Below are positions 16,172 to 24,995 of a stretch of DNA of 64,000 nucleotides, piece after piece. The DNA comes from Crocinitomicaceae bacterium (lineage in GTDB: Bacteria > Bacteroidota > Bacteroidia > Flavobacteriales_D > Crocinitomicaceae), in the NCBI GenBank assembly GCA_016708105.1, contig JADJGJ010000001.1, forward strand, positions 434,001-498,000, given 5' to 3'. Both the position numbers and the translations under genes were made by a program. Position 1 is the first letter of the stretch. Every line of letters begins with the position of its first letter. The notes beneath the pieces are model-generated. The model was not told the origin of the DNA. It saw only the letters and a list, made by a program, of their open reading frames with translations, and did not search any database.

Positions 16172-16239
16172 TGTTCTATCCAGAACACATTTGTCAACTT
16201 TGCTTCGCTTGTTGCGAATGTGCTCTATCCAGAGCACAT
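16172..16239 (-). other. Two related hairpins at the 3' end of nrdA
   Basis: The nrdA stop codon sits in a hairpin (ATGTGCTC, loop, GAGCACAT at 16218-16239). A second copy 31 bp further on (16172-16187; TGTTC, same six-base loop, GAACA) differs by one base in each arm, and the changes keep the pair. Both are flanked by an ACAATAAAGATGA-like sequence, so the gene end looks partially duplicated. Confidence 0.6.
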
Positions 16240-18591
16240 TTCACAATCATCTTTATTGTCAATTGAACAAGCAATTTCTGCCATTTTTTCTTCTTGTGAT
16301 TTTGCTGCAATCGGAACTGAGGCGGCTTCTTTGTCTAGTGTAAATTTAATGGCATCAGTAGCTGCTTTAGTTCTCAGATAATACATGCCTGTTTTTAATC
16401 CTTTTTTCCAACCGTAAAAATGCATGGAAGTAAGTTTTGCAAAGTTTGCATTTTCCATAAACAGATTGAGTGATTGAGACTGGCATACATACGCTCCACG
16501 ATCTGCTGCATGATCAATCAATACTTTTTGAGATATCTCCCAAGCGGTTTTGTAAAGCGCTTTAATATCATCCGGAATTTCATTGATGTTTTGAATTGAT
16601 CCGTTTGAAGCCATCAATTTATTTTTCATGGATGTATTCCACAATCCTAAACGCACCAAGTCTTTTAGTAAATGTTTGTTCACAACAATAAATTCACCTG
16701 ACAATACACGACGTGTATAAATATTTGAAGTATATGGTTCAAAACATTCGTTGTTTCCAAGAATTTGTGCCGTAGATGCAGTTGGCATTGGCGCAAGCAA
16801 AAGTGAGTTGCGTACACCATGTTTCATCACTTCTTCGCGCAGTACATCCCATTCCCAACGAGTGGTTGGAGCGGCATTCCACATATCAAATTGGAAAATA
16901 CCTTGTGATATTGGTGACCCGCTGAAGGTTGAATAAGGTCCGTCTTTTTTAGCAAGATCTTTTGATGCAGTAACTGCGGCGTAATAAATTGTTTCAAAAA
17001 TTTCTTTATTCATGGCACGCGCTTCATCAGAATCAAACGGGAAACGCATCAGAATAAACGCATCAGCCAAACCTTGAACACCAATACCAATAGGGCGGTG
17101 GCGCATGTTTGAATTACGTGCTTCTTCAACCGGATAATAATTCTCATCAATAATGCGGTTGAGGTTTACCGTAAGTTGGTAGGTAACTTCAAATAATTTA
17201 TTGTGATCAAAGGTTTGTGCATCTGCGTCAATAAATTTTGGCAAGGCAATAGAACCTAAATTACATACCGCTACTTCATCCGGCGCAGTGTACTCCATTA
17301 TTTCAGTACACAAATTAGATGATTTTATGGTGCCCAGATTTTTTTGGTTTGATTTCAAGTTAGCCGCATCTTTATAAACCATGTAAGGTGTACCGGTTTC
17401 AATTTGCGATTCCAGAATTTTAAACCAAAGATCTTGCGCTTTTACCGTTTTTCTACCTTGTCCTTCTGATTCATATTTGGTGTACAAAGCTTCAAACTCT
17501 TCTCCGTAGGTATCAGACAATCCCGGGCATTCGTTAGGGCACATGAGTGTCCAGTCTCCGTTTGATTCAACACGTTTCATGAATAAATCCGGAATCCACA
17601 TGGCGTAGAATAAATCACGCGCACGTTGTTCTTCTTTTCCGTGATTTTTTTTCAAGTCAAGAAAATCAAAAATATCTGCATGCCAAGGTTCAAGATAAAT
17701 GGCAAAAGATCCTTTTCTTTTTCCACCACCCTGATCTACATAACGTGCAGTATCATTGAATACACGTAGCATGGGAACAATACCATTAGATGTACCGTTA
17801 GTGCCTTTGATATAAGATCCTTTTGCACGGATGCCATGAATTGATAATCCAATTCCACCTGCTGATTGAGAAATGCGAGCACATTGTTTCAGTGTATCAT
17901 AAATACCTTCAATGCTGTCTTCTTTCATCTGCAATAAAAAGCAAGATGACATTTGTGCTTTTGGTGTACCTGAATTGAATAGTGTAGGGGTTGCATGTGT
18001 AAACCAACCCTCTGACATCATGTTGTATGTTTTAACTGCCGCTTCAATATCATGCTTGTGAATACCAACAGCTACACGCATTAACATGTGTTGCGGACGT
18101 TCTACAATTTCACTGTTGATGCGCAAAAGATACGAGCGCTCTAATGTTTTAAATCCAAAATAATCATATTTAAAATCACGGTCATAAATAATGGCTGAAT
18201 CAAAATATTCTGCATTATCTTTTACAACCTGATACACATCATCAGCAATCAATGAAGCATTCTCATTGGTTACAGGATCAATGTAACGATACAAATCTTC
18301 AACGGTATCAGAAAAAGATTTTTTAGTATTCTTATGCAGGTTGGAAACTGAAATACGAGAAGCCAACAAAGCATAATCAGGATGCTCAATAGTTTTTGAC
18401 GCAGCTACTTCAGCAGCCAGGTTATCAAGTTCAGAAGTGCTTACACCATCGAATAAACCTTCAATCACTTTCATGGCAACCAATTCAGCCTGAACAATGG
18501 TGTCTAATCCATAACAGAGCTTTTTAATGCGGGCGGTAATTTTGTCAAATTTTACCGGCTCTTTTCTCCCGTCTCGTTTTACTACATACAT
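16225..18591 (-). CDS. nrdA: Ribonucleoside-diphosphate reductase class Ia, alpha subunit
   Basis: 788 residues. It reduces NDPs to dNDPs with the beta subunit. Seen: an N-terminal ATP-cone (MYVVKRDGRKEPVKFDKI), SSCFLLQM with the first redox Cys, SNLCTEIMEY with the thiyl-radical Cys, the paired second redox Cys in AVCNLGSIALP, the barrel motif PMPTASTAQILGNNECFEP, and the mobile C-terminal thiol pair in CEMCSG at the very end. The gene lies 71 bp downstream of nrdB on the same strand. The ATP-cone implies dATP feedback control. Start at 18591 matches the usual MYVVKRDG beginning. Confidence 0.97.
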   Translation of the reverse strand: MYVVKRDGRKEPVKFDKITARIKKLCYGLDTIVQAELVAMKVIEGLFDGVSTSELDNLAAEVAASKTIEHPDYALLASRISVSNLHKNTKKSFSDTVEDLYRYIDPVTNENASLIADDVYQVVKDNAEYFDSAIIYDRDFKYDYFGFKTLERSYLLRINSEIVERPQHMLMRVAVGIHKHDIEAAVKTYNMMSEGWFTHATPTLFNSGTPKAQMSSCFLLQMKEDSIEGIYDTLKQCARISQSAGGIGLSIHGIRAKGSYIKGTNGTSNGIVPMLRVFNDTARYVDQGGGKRKGSFAIYLEPWHADIFDFLDLKKNHGKEEQRARDLFYAMWIPDLFMKRVESNGDWTLMCPNECPGLSDTYGEEFEALYTKYESEGQGRKTVKAQDLWFKILESQIETGTPYMVYKDAANLKSNQKNLGTIKSSNLCTEIMEYTAPDEVAVCNLGSIALPKFIDADAQTFDHNKLFEVTYQLTVNLNRIIDENYYPVEEARNSNMRHRPIGIGVQGLADAFILMRFPFDSDEARAMNKEIFETIYYAAVTASKDLAKKDGPYSTFSGSPISQGIFQFDMWNAAPTTRWEWDVLREEVMKHGVRNSLLLAPMPTASTAQILGNNECFEPYTSNIYTRRVLSGEFIVVNKHLLKDLVRLGLWNTSMKNKLMASNGSIQNINEIPDDIKALYKTAWEISQKVLIDHAADRGAYVCQSQSLNLFMENANFAKLTSMHFYGWKKGLKTGMYYLRTKAATDAIKFTLDKEAASVPIAAKSQEEKMAEIACSIDNKDDCEMCSG

Positions 18592-18662
18592 AGGTGCACT
18601 TCGTTTTTTATTGCACAGCCTGAGGGTCGTGGCAGCCTGTACAATGGGGTTTGTTGGTTTTC

Positions 18663-19637
18663 TTAAAAATCTGCGTCAAGTGAAAAATCTGCGCCTTTGG
18701 TGTCAGAGCTGTTGAGCACTCCGGCTTTTTGATATTCGGCAACACGTTTTTCAAAAAAGTTTGTTTTTCCCTGAATACTGATCATATCCATAAAGTCAAA
18801 CGGGTTGGTTGAATTGTACACTTTGCTGCATCCAAGTTCTGCCAACAGACGATCAGCTACAAACTCAATGTACTGTTTCATTAAATCTGCATTCATGCCA
18901 ATTAATTTAACCGGAATGGCATCTGTGACAAATTCTTTTTCAATTTCAACCGCATCAGTGATAATTTTTGTTACTGTTTCTTTTGACAGCTTGTTAACCA
19001 GGTGATGATTATACAAGAGGCAAGCAAAGTCACAGTGCAATCCTTCATCACGTGAAATTAATTCATTGGAGAAGCTAAGCCCCGGCATCAGTCCTCTTTT
19101 CTTCAACCAGAAAATAGAACAGAATGAGCCTGAGAAAAATATTCCTTCAACAGCAGCAAAGGCAATGAGTCGTTCAGCAAAACTTCCTTCGTCAATCCAA
19201 CGCAATGCCCAGTCTGCTTTTTTCTTCACGCAAGGAATGTTGTCAATGGCGTGAAAGAGATAATCTTTTTCTTTTGAATCTTGAATATAGGTATCAATCA
19301 ACAGAGAATACGTTTCAGAGTGAATGTTTTCAATAGTAACTTGAAAGCCGTAGAAGAATTTTGCCTCAGTATACTGTACTTCAGATAAAAAATTCTCAGC
19401 CAAATTTTCGTTGACAATTCCATCTGATGCTGCAAAAAAGGCAAGTACGTGTTTAATGAAATGACGCTCATCATCATTTAGTTTCTCACTCCAGTCAACT
19501 AAATCTTGAGCCAGATCAATTTCTTCTGCTGTCCAAAAACTAGCTTCAGCCTTTTTGTAAAATTTCCAGATATCATCATGCGCAATTGGAAAGAGTACAA
19601 AGCGGTCGTTATTTTTTGCTAGTATTGGTTCGTTCAT
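18663..19637 (-). CDS. nrdB: Ribonucleotide reductase class Ia, beta subunit
   Basis: 324 residues, a diiron tyrosyl-radical protein. Seen: LVDWSEKLNDDERHFI (first iron ligand region), LAFFAASDGIVNENL, FYGFQVTIENIHSETYSLL with the Glu and His ligands and the radical Tyr following IHSE, FFSGSF, and RDEGLHCDFA with the last Glu and His ligands. All ligands for the diferric site appear present, so this is an Ia enzyme and not a Mn/Fe Ic type lacking the Tyr. First gene of the nrdB-nrdA operon, an order seen in many Bacteroidota. Confidence 0.97.
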   Translation of the reverse strand: MNEPILAKNNDRFVLFPIAHDDIWKFYKKAEASFWTAEEIDLAQDLVDWSEKLNDDERHFIKHVLAFFAASDGIVNENLAENFLSEVQYTEAKFFYGFQVTIENIHSETYSLLIDTYIQDSKEKDYLFHAIDNIPCVKKKADWALRWIDEGSFAERLIAFAAVEGIFFSGSFCSIFWLKKRGLMPGLSFSNELISRDEGLHCDFACLLYNHHLVNKLSKETVTKIITDAVEIEKEFVTDAIPVKLIGMNADLMKQYIEFVADRLLAELGCSKVYNSTNPFDFMDMISIQGKTNFFEKRVAEYQKAGVLNSSDTKGADFSLDADF

Positions 19638-20238
19638 GGTTATTCGTTTTGAGTTTGGTTGTTCTTTAATTGTTTTGTTCTGAAATGTTTTTACTCCGTT
19701 TCAGACTTCAATTTTCTGACGCCATTTTTTCAGTTCGGCACAGGGGCACAAAATTTGTCAAAATTTGAAGAAGTATCAAACCAAATTAATTCACAAATGA
19801 TTTGTAGTTTTCAACAAGAAATTTCTTCCAAAATTTTAAACCCCTCTGTTTTCAGCGTTTTAAAAAAAATAACGACTTATTGTAGTTTTGTTTCTGCCAA
19901 ACTTTTATATTCTACGACAAATATTTTTTCAGCCTTTCAAATCAACTGAAATTTTTAAGCAGATTTTTTTTGTCTGACAGGACTACCAATTTACGTTTAA
20001 AATTATCTACCAGTCAAGTTTATTTTTAATTGAATTTATTCACCCTTTGGTGTTTAAAAATAGCCTGCGGTTTGCGTTTGAGAGAATGAATAATTTGCGA
20101 TCTGTGAAATACGGTTCACTGGTTTTAGTAACGGTGAACACTCGGTTTCATTGATTTTTTTCAGGATGTAGTGAACGATCCCCATAATCTGATCCGAAAA
20201 ATTACAATACATTTGGCAGCTGCCTGTAAAACAGTGTA
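19638..20238. other. 600-bp gene-free divergent spacer
   Basis: AT-rich spacer between nrdB (minus) and comF (plus). It holds two direct copies of CAAAATTTG spaced by exactly 10 bp (19749-19757 and 19759-19767), about 110 bp upstream of nrdB, and a GGCAGCTGCC palindrome at 20215-20224 before comF. No NrdR box resembling ACACWATATATWGTGT was found. I see no gene. Confidence 0.5.
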
Positions 20239-20934
20239 ATGAAAGTTTCAGATCAACTATCTTTTCTTGCTTCATCAGCAGTTGGAGTGCTTTACCCTGA
20301 GCATTGTCTTGCCTGCTCACGTGATTTAGTGCGACATGAAAAACATATTTGTTCGGCTTGTGCTTTTGATTTGCCTTATATAACAGATAGTGAGGCTGAC
20401 CGTGATAAATTGAATAAATTACTCATTGGACGGGTGCCGGTTGAACAAGTGTATTCGCTATTCAGATATCAAAAAGGCAATCAGGTACAAACCATTTTAC
20501 ACGCTATTAAATATAAAGCCAAGCCAAGGGTAGCGTATCATTTTGGAAAAATATTAGGTGAAAAAATTTCTACAGATCACGCTATCACCGGCATTGTTGC
20601 TGTTCCGCTCCACCTTAAAAAAATGGCAAAGCGCGGTTATAATCAAGCGGCGGCTATTTCTGAAGGACTTGCTACGGCGCTCAATGTGCCCTTAATTCAA
20701 TGTATAAAACGGAATACCAATAATGATTCGCAAACCCGCTTCTCAAAATATGACCGGTATGATAATGTGCGATCTATTTTTACACTTACTCATCCTGAGC
20801 GCATTCAACACAAGCATATTTTATTGGTTGATGATGTACTCACCACCGGCGCAACCATTGAAGCATGTGCAGCAGAATTATTAAAAGCTGATCAGGTTAA
20901 GATAAGTATTGCCACACTGGCTGCCAGAGTTTGA
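20239..20934 (+). CDS. ComF family phosphoribosyltransferase-like protein
   Basis: 231 residues. Seen: an N-terminal Cys motif (CLACSRDLVRHEKHICSACAF) matching the ComF zinc-binding start, LHAIKYKAKPRVAYHFGK, VPLHLKKMAKRGYNQAA, and the PRPP-binding loop ILLVDDVLTTGATIEACAAEL. ComF-like proteins are linked to DNA uptake in naturally competent bacteria, with unproven enzymatic activity. It stands alone on this strand, with a long spacer upstream. Confidence 0.92.
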   Translation: MKVSDQLSFLASSAVGVLYPEHCLACSRDLVRHEKHICSACAFDLPYITDSEADRDKLNKLLIGRVPVEQVYSLFRYQKGNQVQTILHAIKYKAKPRVAYHFGKILGEKISTDHAITGIVAVPLHLKKMAKRGYNQAAAISEGLATALNVPLIQCIKRNTNNDSQTRFSKYDRYDNVRSIFTLTHPERIQHKHILLVDDVLTTGATIEACAAELLKADQVKISIATLAARV

Positions 20935-21098
20935 TGTAGATGTGAATTAAAATCTGAGACCCCTGTATCCTCAACTCCCGCAGTTGTCAAACTCAAAACT
21001 GAAAAGTAAAAAAGATTATATTTGACAACGCACTCAACCCATCCAAAACGACAACAACAAATTACATAGAATTTTTTTACGACCCATTTGGCAACCGT

Positions 21099-22526
21099 GT
21101 GGCTAAAAAAGTTGTTCAGTTAAGCGGAGAAATTGACGAAACCATTTACACGCATGATGCATCAGGCAATGTAATGGCAGTGTATGATTATTTTGATGAC
21201 GGCATTGATGCAACTTGTTTTTTAACTGAGAGTCATATTTACGGAGGCAAACGGTTAGGTATTTACAACAGAAATGTTGACATGGAAACCACCTACACAC
21301 CACCATCAACAGAAACCAGAATTTTAGGTGAACGTGATTACGAACTTTCAAATCACCTGAACAATGTATTGAATGTAATTTCAGACAGACTTTTAACGGT
21401 TGATGGTAACTCTGATACCTATGTTGATTATTATAGCGCAGATGTTACATCTTGGTGTGATTATACGCCTTATGGCATGATCATGCCCGGCAGGAACGCC
21501 ACCAACGCAAACTACCGCTTCTCCTTCCAAGGCCAGGAAAAAGACAACGAAATAAAAGGTGACAACAACTCAATCAACTACAAATACCGCATGCATGACC
21601 CAAGGATTGGGAGGTTTTTTGCGGTGGATCCGTTGGCGGCAAAATATCCGCATAATTCAGTTTATGCTTTTAGTGAGAATAGGGTGATTGATGCGATAGA
21701 GCTTGAGGGATTAGAGTTGTTTTTTATCAGTGGTTATTTAGGTTATTGGGTAACAGATATGGCGACCGAGCAAGAAATGATTGATTATTGGGATTCAGAG
21801 ACAGATTTTGTTGTTACCGTCGCCAATTATTTTGGACAGTCCGATGTTAGGTATGTAGATGGAAATCTGTCTAATAGTGGTTCATTTGGTACTCCTTATA
21901 CATGGTGGTTTGAAAGAAGCGACAAGGGGTATGCAGAAACATGGGATAAATTGCTGTCAGGTGAATTGGTACTAAGTAATGATGAGCCAATCACAATTGT
22001 CGCCCACAGTCAAGGGAACGCCTACGCATATGGTATGGTACTTGCAATCAAGGCTTATGAAAAAATGCATAATGACAATTACGAGAACCGGAATGAGCCA
22101 TGGGCTCCGTTAGAATATAAAAACTATAAACCACTAAATGTAAAGATAAATGTCGTCTGTTTGGCCGTGTTTCAGGGGGAAGAATTTTCTTTCGCAAATA
22201 TTGAGGGTGTCAATGTAATTCAATTTACATATGAAAATGACCTACTCGATTGTAATCCTATGGAAGGTTGTGCTGATGCTAATAGTGAAAACATTGTTGA
22301 CGTTGATAACGATGGATTTCCGACGCCACCTTGGGTGGCACACTCTGATGTAATTTCAAAGCAAGAAGCCTTTGCAGAAATTATTAAGGAAGATAAAGAA
22401 CAAGAGATTTATTACAAAAAATTGAAAAAGGCAAAAGCAGATAGTGGAGGCACAAAGTCTGGTGCATCAGGTGTGGGGGCAGGCGGGGGGGCAGGCTTAA
22501 CGACAGGTTCAACTAATAAACCTTAA
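21099..22526 (+). CDS. Orphan Rhs/YD-repeat C-terminus with lipase-like tip
   Basis: Opens with GTG at 21099, but in-frame coding without a start continues upstream to about 21005 (NYIEFFYDPFGNR), so this is the 3' piece of a larger Rhs-like gene. Residues about 1-130 hold YD-type repeat remnants (IYTHDASGNVMAVYDY). The Rhs core lies near 138-205 (FSFQGQEKDNEI, HDPRIGRFFAVDPLA, FSENRVIDAIELEG). The variable tip follows: residues 296-310 read EPITIVAHSQGNAYA, a serine-hydrolase elbow with Ala replacing the first Gly of GxSxG. A low-complexity GASGVGAGGGAG tail ends it. Likely a truncated polymorphic toxin; expression is uncertain. Confidence 0.8.
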   Translation: MAKKVVQLSGEIDETIYTHDASGNVMAVYDYFDDGIDATCFLTESHIYGGKRLGIYNRNVDMETTYTPPSTETRILGERDYELSNHLNNVLNVISDRLLTVDGNSDTYVDYYSADVTSWCDYTPYGMIMPGRNATNANYRFSFQGQEKDNEIKGDNNSINYKYRMHDPRIGRFFAVDPLAAKYPHNSVYAFSENRVIDAIELEGLELFFISGYLGYWVTDMATEQEMIDYWDSETDFVVTVANYFGQSDVRYVDGNLSNSGSFGTPYTWWFERSDKGYAETWDKLLSGELVLSNDEPITIVAHSQGNAYAYGMVLAIKAYEKMHNDNYENRNEPWAPLEYKNYKPLNVKINVVCLAVFQGEEFSFANIEGVNVIQFTYENDLLDCNPMEGCADANSENIVDVDNDGFPTPPWVAHSDVISKQEAFAEIIKEDKEQEIYYKKLKKAKADSGGTKSGASGVGAGGGAGLTTGSTNKP

Positions 22527-22534
22527 AATAAAAA

Positions 22535-22927
22535 ATGAATTACATACTACTATTAAATATTGCTCTTTCTCTTTTCACTGTAGTGCGTCTACTATTACTT
22601 AGCAGTCCACCAAAATCCTCAATTGGTTGGTATCAAATCATTTTAGCTTTGGCGGTGATTATCGTGAGTTTTTCTACATATTCGCTGTATTGTTTGCTGA
22701 GATCAAAAATTCGTCGCGCTAAATTTTATTTTTTAATAGGATTGTATCAGGTATTATTTCTTATTCCATTATACTTTCTGAATTGGAAATTGAATTTATT
22801 GGTGATAGCCGTAATAACTACTAATATGTTAATTATTAAATTTCAAAAAATTAGCGATGAATTTTTATTCACTATCGGGATTGTTGATATTATCATGACC
22901 ACTATATACTTGGTTGTGTTATTCTGA
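22535..22927 (+). CDS. Small multi-pass membrane protein, candidate immunity protein
   Basis: 130 residues, very hydrophobic, with about four membrane segments (ILLLNIALSLFTVVRLLLL, IILALAVIIVSFSTYSLYCL, FLIGLYQVLFLIPLYFL, and a C-terminal ITTNMLII/IVDIIMTTIYLVVL). It starts 8 bp after the Rhs stop on the same strand. In polymorphic toxin loci this position belongs to the immunity gene, and membrane immunity proteins occur with lipase effectors. That role is inference from position; no family was recognised. Confidence 0.65.
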   Translation: MNYILLLNIALSLFTVVRLLLLSSPPKSSIGWYQIILALAVIIVSFSTYSLYCLLRSKIRRAKFYFLIGLYQVLFLIPLYFLNWKLNLLVIAVITTNMLIIKFQKISDEFLFTIGIVDIIMTTIYLVVLF

Positions 22928-22960
22928 AATGCTAATTCACACCAGTTCCAAACTAACCCT

Positions 22961-23529
22961 GCTACTTCCACAACGATTCCGTAATACAAACCTCGATATA
23001 TCGAATTAACTGAAATTTACTTCAATGAAAACGGTCTTAGTATTTATAAAACAAAAGCTTCAATAAGTTGAAAAAACCAGTTATACTTTTCATTGAAAAA
23101 CTGAACAGTTAAATCAGGTTTTTGTTTTCATGAATTTTATTTTTTTCATCGCTACTTCCATGACAATACCGTGTTACAGACTTCGATACATCGAAGTTTG
23201 TAAAAATCAACAGGTTAGAAATTTTATTCAAAAGACCAAGATTTTTGATTGAGTTTTTACTGAAATAAAAAAAGTAAAGGTTATTATACCAGAACTGATT
23301 GAAACCAATCTTCGTTTGATTTTTGAATTCTATTTTCCGTTGCAATTTTCACAATTCACTTTTCGATTTTGTTGAATTCGATTTACTTTGGCTTTGGTCC
23401 CCCGCTGGCGCGAGCGTCACGCTCGTGCCTTACGTAAATCGTCATTGAATTACTTGGGCAACTTTCACAACCCGTCCCAAATTCACTTCAACGAAAACAG
23501 TCTGAATATTTATATAACAAATGCTTCAA
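22961..23529. repeat. Degenerate repeats in a gene desert
   Basis: 22961-23004 and 23151-23194 share a 44-bp segment (GCTACTTCCA ... ATCGA) at roughly 80% identity. 23013-23063 and 23479-23529 share a 51-bp segment (ACTTCAA ... GCTTCAA) at about 86%. They look like leftovers of duplicated sequence behind the Rhs locus. No convincing gene is found in 22928-23760. Confidence 0.65.
23407..23429. repeat. 23-bp GC-rich palindrome of a second type
   Basis: GGCGCGAGCGT, a central C, then ACGCTCGTGCC; one mismatch. The outer flanks CGATTTAC and GTAAATCG again form an inverted pair, so this has the same 'GC core in AT arms' design as the palindromes at 7.9-16.0 kb but with an unrelated core. Confidence 0.7.
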
Positions 23530-23760
23530 ACGGAGTTAATGCCATGTAAAAAAACATGCCGGCGTTTTGTTGAATAGTTGTGAAATAAAAATTGATTATC
23601 TTGCCTCAATCAATGCACACTTTAAAAACATTTGAAGAAAAACGAAGATGGTAAGTGGGTAATTACAAATGAACCATTTCAGAAAACGGGCGATGGTCAT
23701 CAAAGAAACACTCAGGTTATTTTTATAGGTAGGTCTGGATTGAATATCCAAAATGAATTT

Positions 23761-24165
23761 TTAAGGTAAACGGGTACCGGAAACTGACCATCCCCAGGAT
23801 TTTCCCATGTATGAATCATGTGCTTCAATACTAAAAGTTGTATCGCTCGTGAAGCTGCCATGTCCAGCACCATAGTATGAATATTCAACCACGTCTGCAC
23901 TTCCGAGAATGAAATTTTCTTTATGAAAACGTACAGTTCCCAATCCGGTTATTTCTAAATAATCTTCGTCAACAGCTGTCGAAACTGTCCCGCTATAAAA
24001 ATAATTTGTGTTTGAATTGTATTCAGGTGGGCATTCACCGCAATTATAATATGAATGTTTTTTAAAAAGGTAATCTCCAACAAAAATTAACCTCAGATCA
24101 GTTTTGTCTTTGCGGCAAGCCGCCACAATTAAAACCACCATGATTAAAATAAGTGAACGAATCAT
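23761..24165 (-). CDS. Small lipoprotein, function unknown
   Basis: 134 residues with a lipoprotein signal (MIRSLILIMVVLIVAACRKD, Cys at 17). The mature part is beta-rich, with YYNCGECPPEY bearing a close Cys pair, and YLEITGLGTVRF, consistent with a small secreted lipocalin-like or META-like fold, though no family is recognised. Neighbour of the HicBA pair on the same strand. Confidence 0.7.
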   Translation of the reverse strand: MIRSLILIMVVLIVAACRKDKTDLRLIFVGDYLFKKHSYYNCGECPPEYNSNTNYFYSGTVSTAVDEDYLEITGLGTVRFHKENFILGSADVVEYSYYGAGHGSFTSDTTFSIEAHDSYMGKSWGWSVSGTRLP

Positions 24166-24259
24166 ACACCTATTACGAATTCAGTTGGCAGAAGGTTTGT
24201 TTACGGGCCGTGAACCAGACTCATTGCGATTGGCACAGGAAAAATATCTTGCGCATTGA
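24140..24259 (+). CDS. Possible 39-codon ORF or gene remnant
   Basis: ATG at 24140 opens a 39-codon frame whose second half, QLAEGLFTGREPDSLRLAQE, has protein-like composition and looks like a C-terminal fragment of a larger protein. It overlaps the start of the lipoprotein gene on the other strand, so it may be a remnant or chance. Confidence 0.2.
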   Translation: MIKISERIIHLLRIQLAEGLFTGREPDSLRLAQEKYLAH

Positions 24260-24268
24260 GGTATTTTG

Positions 24269-24481
24269 CTAGAGATTATTTTTATCAATACCGGCTTGCT
24301 TTAGAATAGCATAGAGCGTACCTTTTTTTAGATCTTTATTGTGAATAGGAACAACAGTAATCTTTTTTGATTCGTCATGATAAAAGTAATGATGACTGCC
24401 ATGGATACGCTTTAAAACAAACCCATGTTGTTCAAGTATTTTAGTAAGCTCTTTAGGCGTTAATGAAGGAATAGTTCCCAT
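24269..24481 (-). CDS. hicA: Type II toxin HicA (mRNA interferase)
   Basis: 70 residues with the double-stranded RNA-binding-like HicA fold. Seen: LTPKELTKILEQHGFVLKR, the catalytic His in IHGSHHYFYHD, and the VVPIHNKDLKKGTLYAILKQ tail. HicA cleaves mRNA when not held by HicB. It begins 4 bp after the hicB stop, in the antitoxin-first order common for short-HicB systems. Confidence 0.92.
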   Translation of the reverse strand: MGTIPSLTPKELTKILEQHGFVLKRIHGSHHYFYHDESKKITVVPIHNKDLKKGTLYAILKQAGIDKNNL

Positions 24482-24485
24482 TGAA

Positions 24486-24713
24486 TCAGGATGCCATTGT
24501 TAAGGAATATTCAAATGTGTTGCTGTCGTCAGGAATGTCCTCGCCCATTTCTTTTAACAAAAGAATATAACCTTCAATTGCCTCTTTGCCCATTCGCAAT
24601 GCATGTTCAAGGCTATCACCATGTGTAATACAGCCAGGTAAAGCAGGCACGGTAACAGTGAATCCGCCATCAGGTTCTGCAGCAAGTATCAGTCTATATG
24701 TTCGATTTGTCAT
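24486..24713 (-). CDS. hicB: Type II antitoxin HicB
   Basis: 75 residues with a partial RNase H-like HicB fold: YRLILAAEPDGGFTVTVPAL, PGCITHGDSLEHALRMGKEA and LLLKEMGEDIP. It is a short HicB that ends without a visible C-terminal HTH or RHH domain, so direct autoregulation is not obvious. Located upstream of hicA in one operon. Confidence 0.92.
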   Translation of the reverse strand: MTNRTYRLILAAEPDGGFTVTVPALPGCITHGDSLEHALRMGKEAIEGYILLLKEMGEDIPDDSNTFEYSLTMAS

Positions 24714-24732
24714 AAGCGACTATTTATTATAA

Positions 24733-24740
24733 CAAATATA
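24733..24740 (-). promoter_or_regulatory. Candidate -7 box for hicBA
   Basis: Minus strand reads TATATTTG, fitting TAnnTTTG, 19 bp before the hicB ATG. No good -33 element was found. The remaining spacer to 24995 shows no gene. Confidence 0.3.
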
Positions 24741-24995
24741 CTAAAAAAAGTGCGTTAGTGGTTAACGGTTCGTCCTTGTCTGAAACGCACATGTGATGAT
24801 TTGGCTGAGATTTTTGACAATTCATTGTAACAAAATCATTGATGATGCGGCATTTTTTTTAACTGACCGACGACTCTTCACAAAATCCCAGCGGCGCTAC
24901 GTTTTTCTAAAATTTCGTCAACTACTAATATGTTGTGAAGGATATTCATGCAGGTTACAAAATGTAATTCATGACATCAATAAAAAAACAATTTC

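Noticed and set aside
23109..23345. 78-codon minus-strand frame in the gene desert
   Set aside because: Asn/Phe/Lys-rich composition of AT-rich non-coding DNA and overlap with degenerate repeats; no domain.
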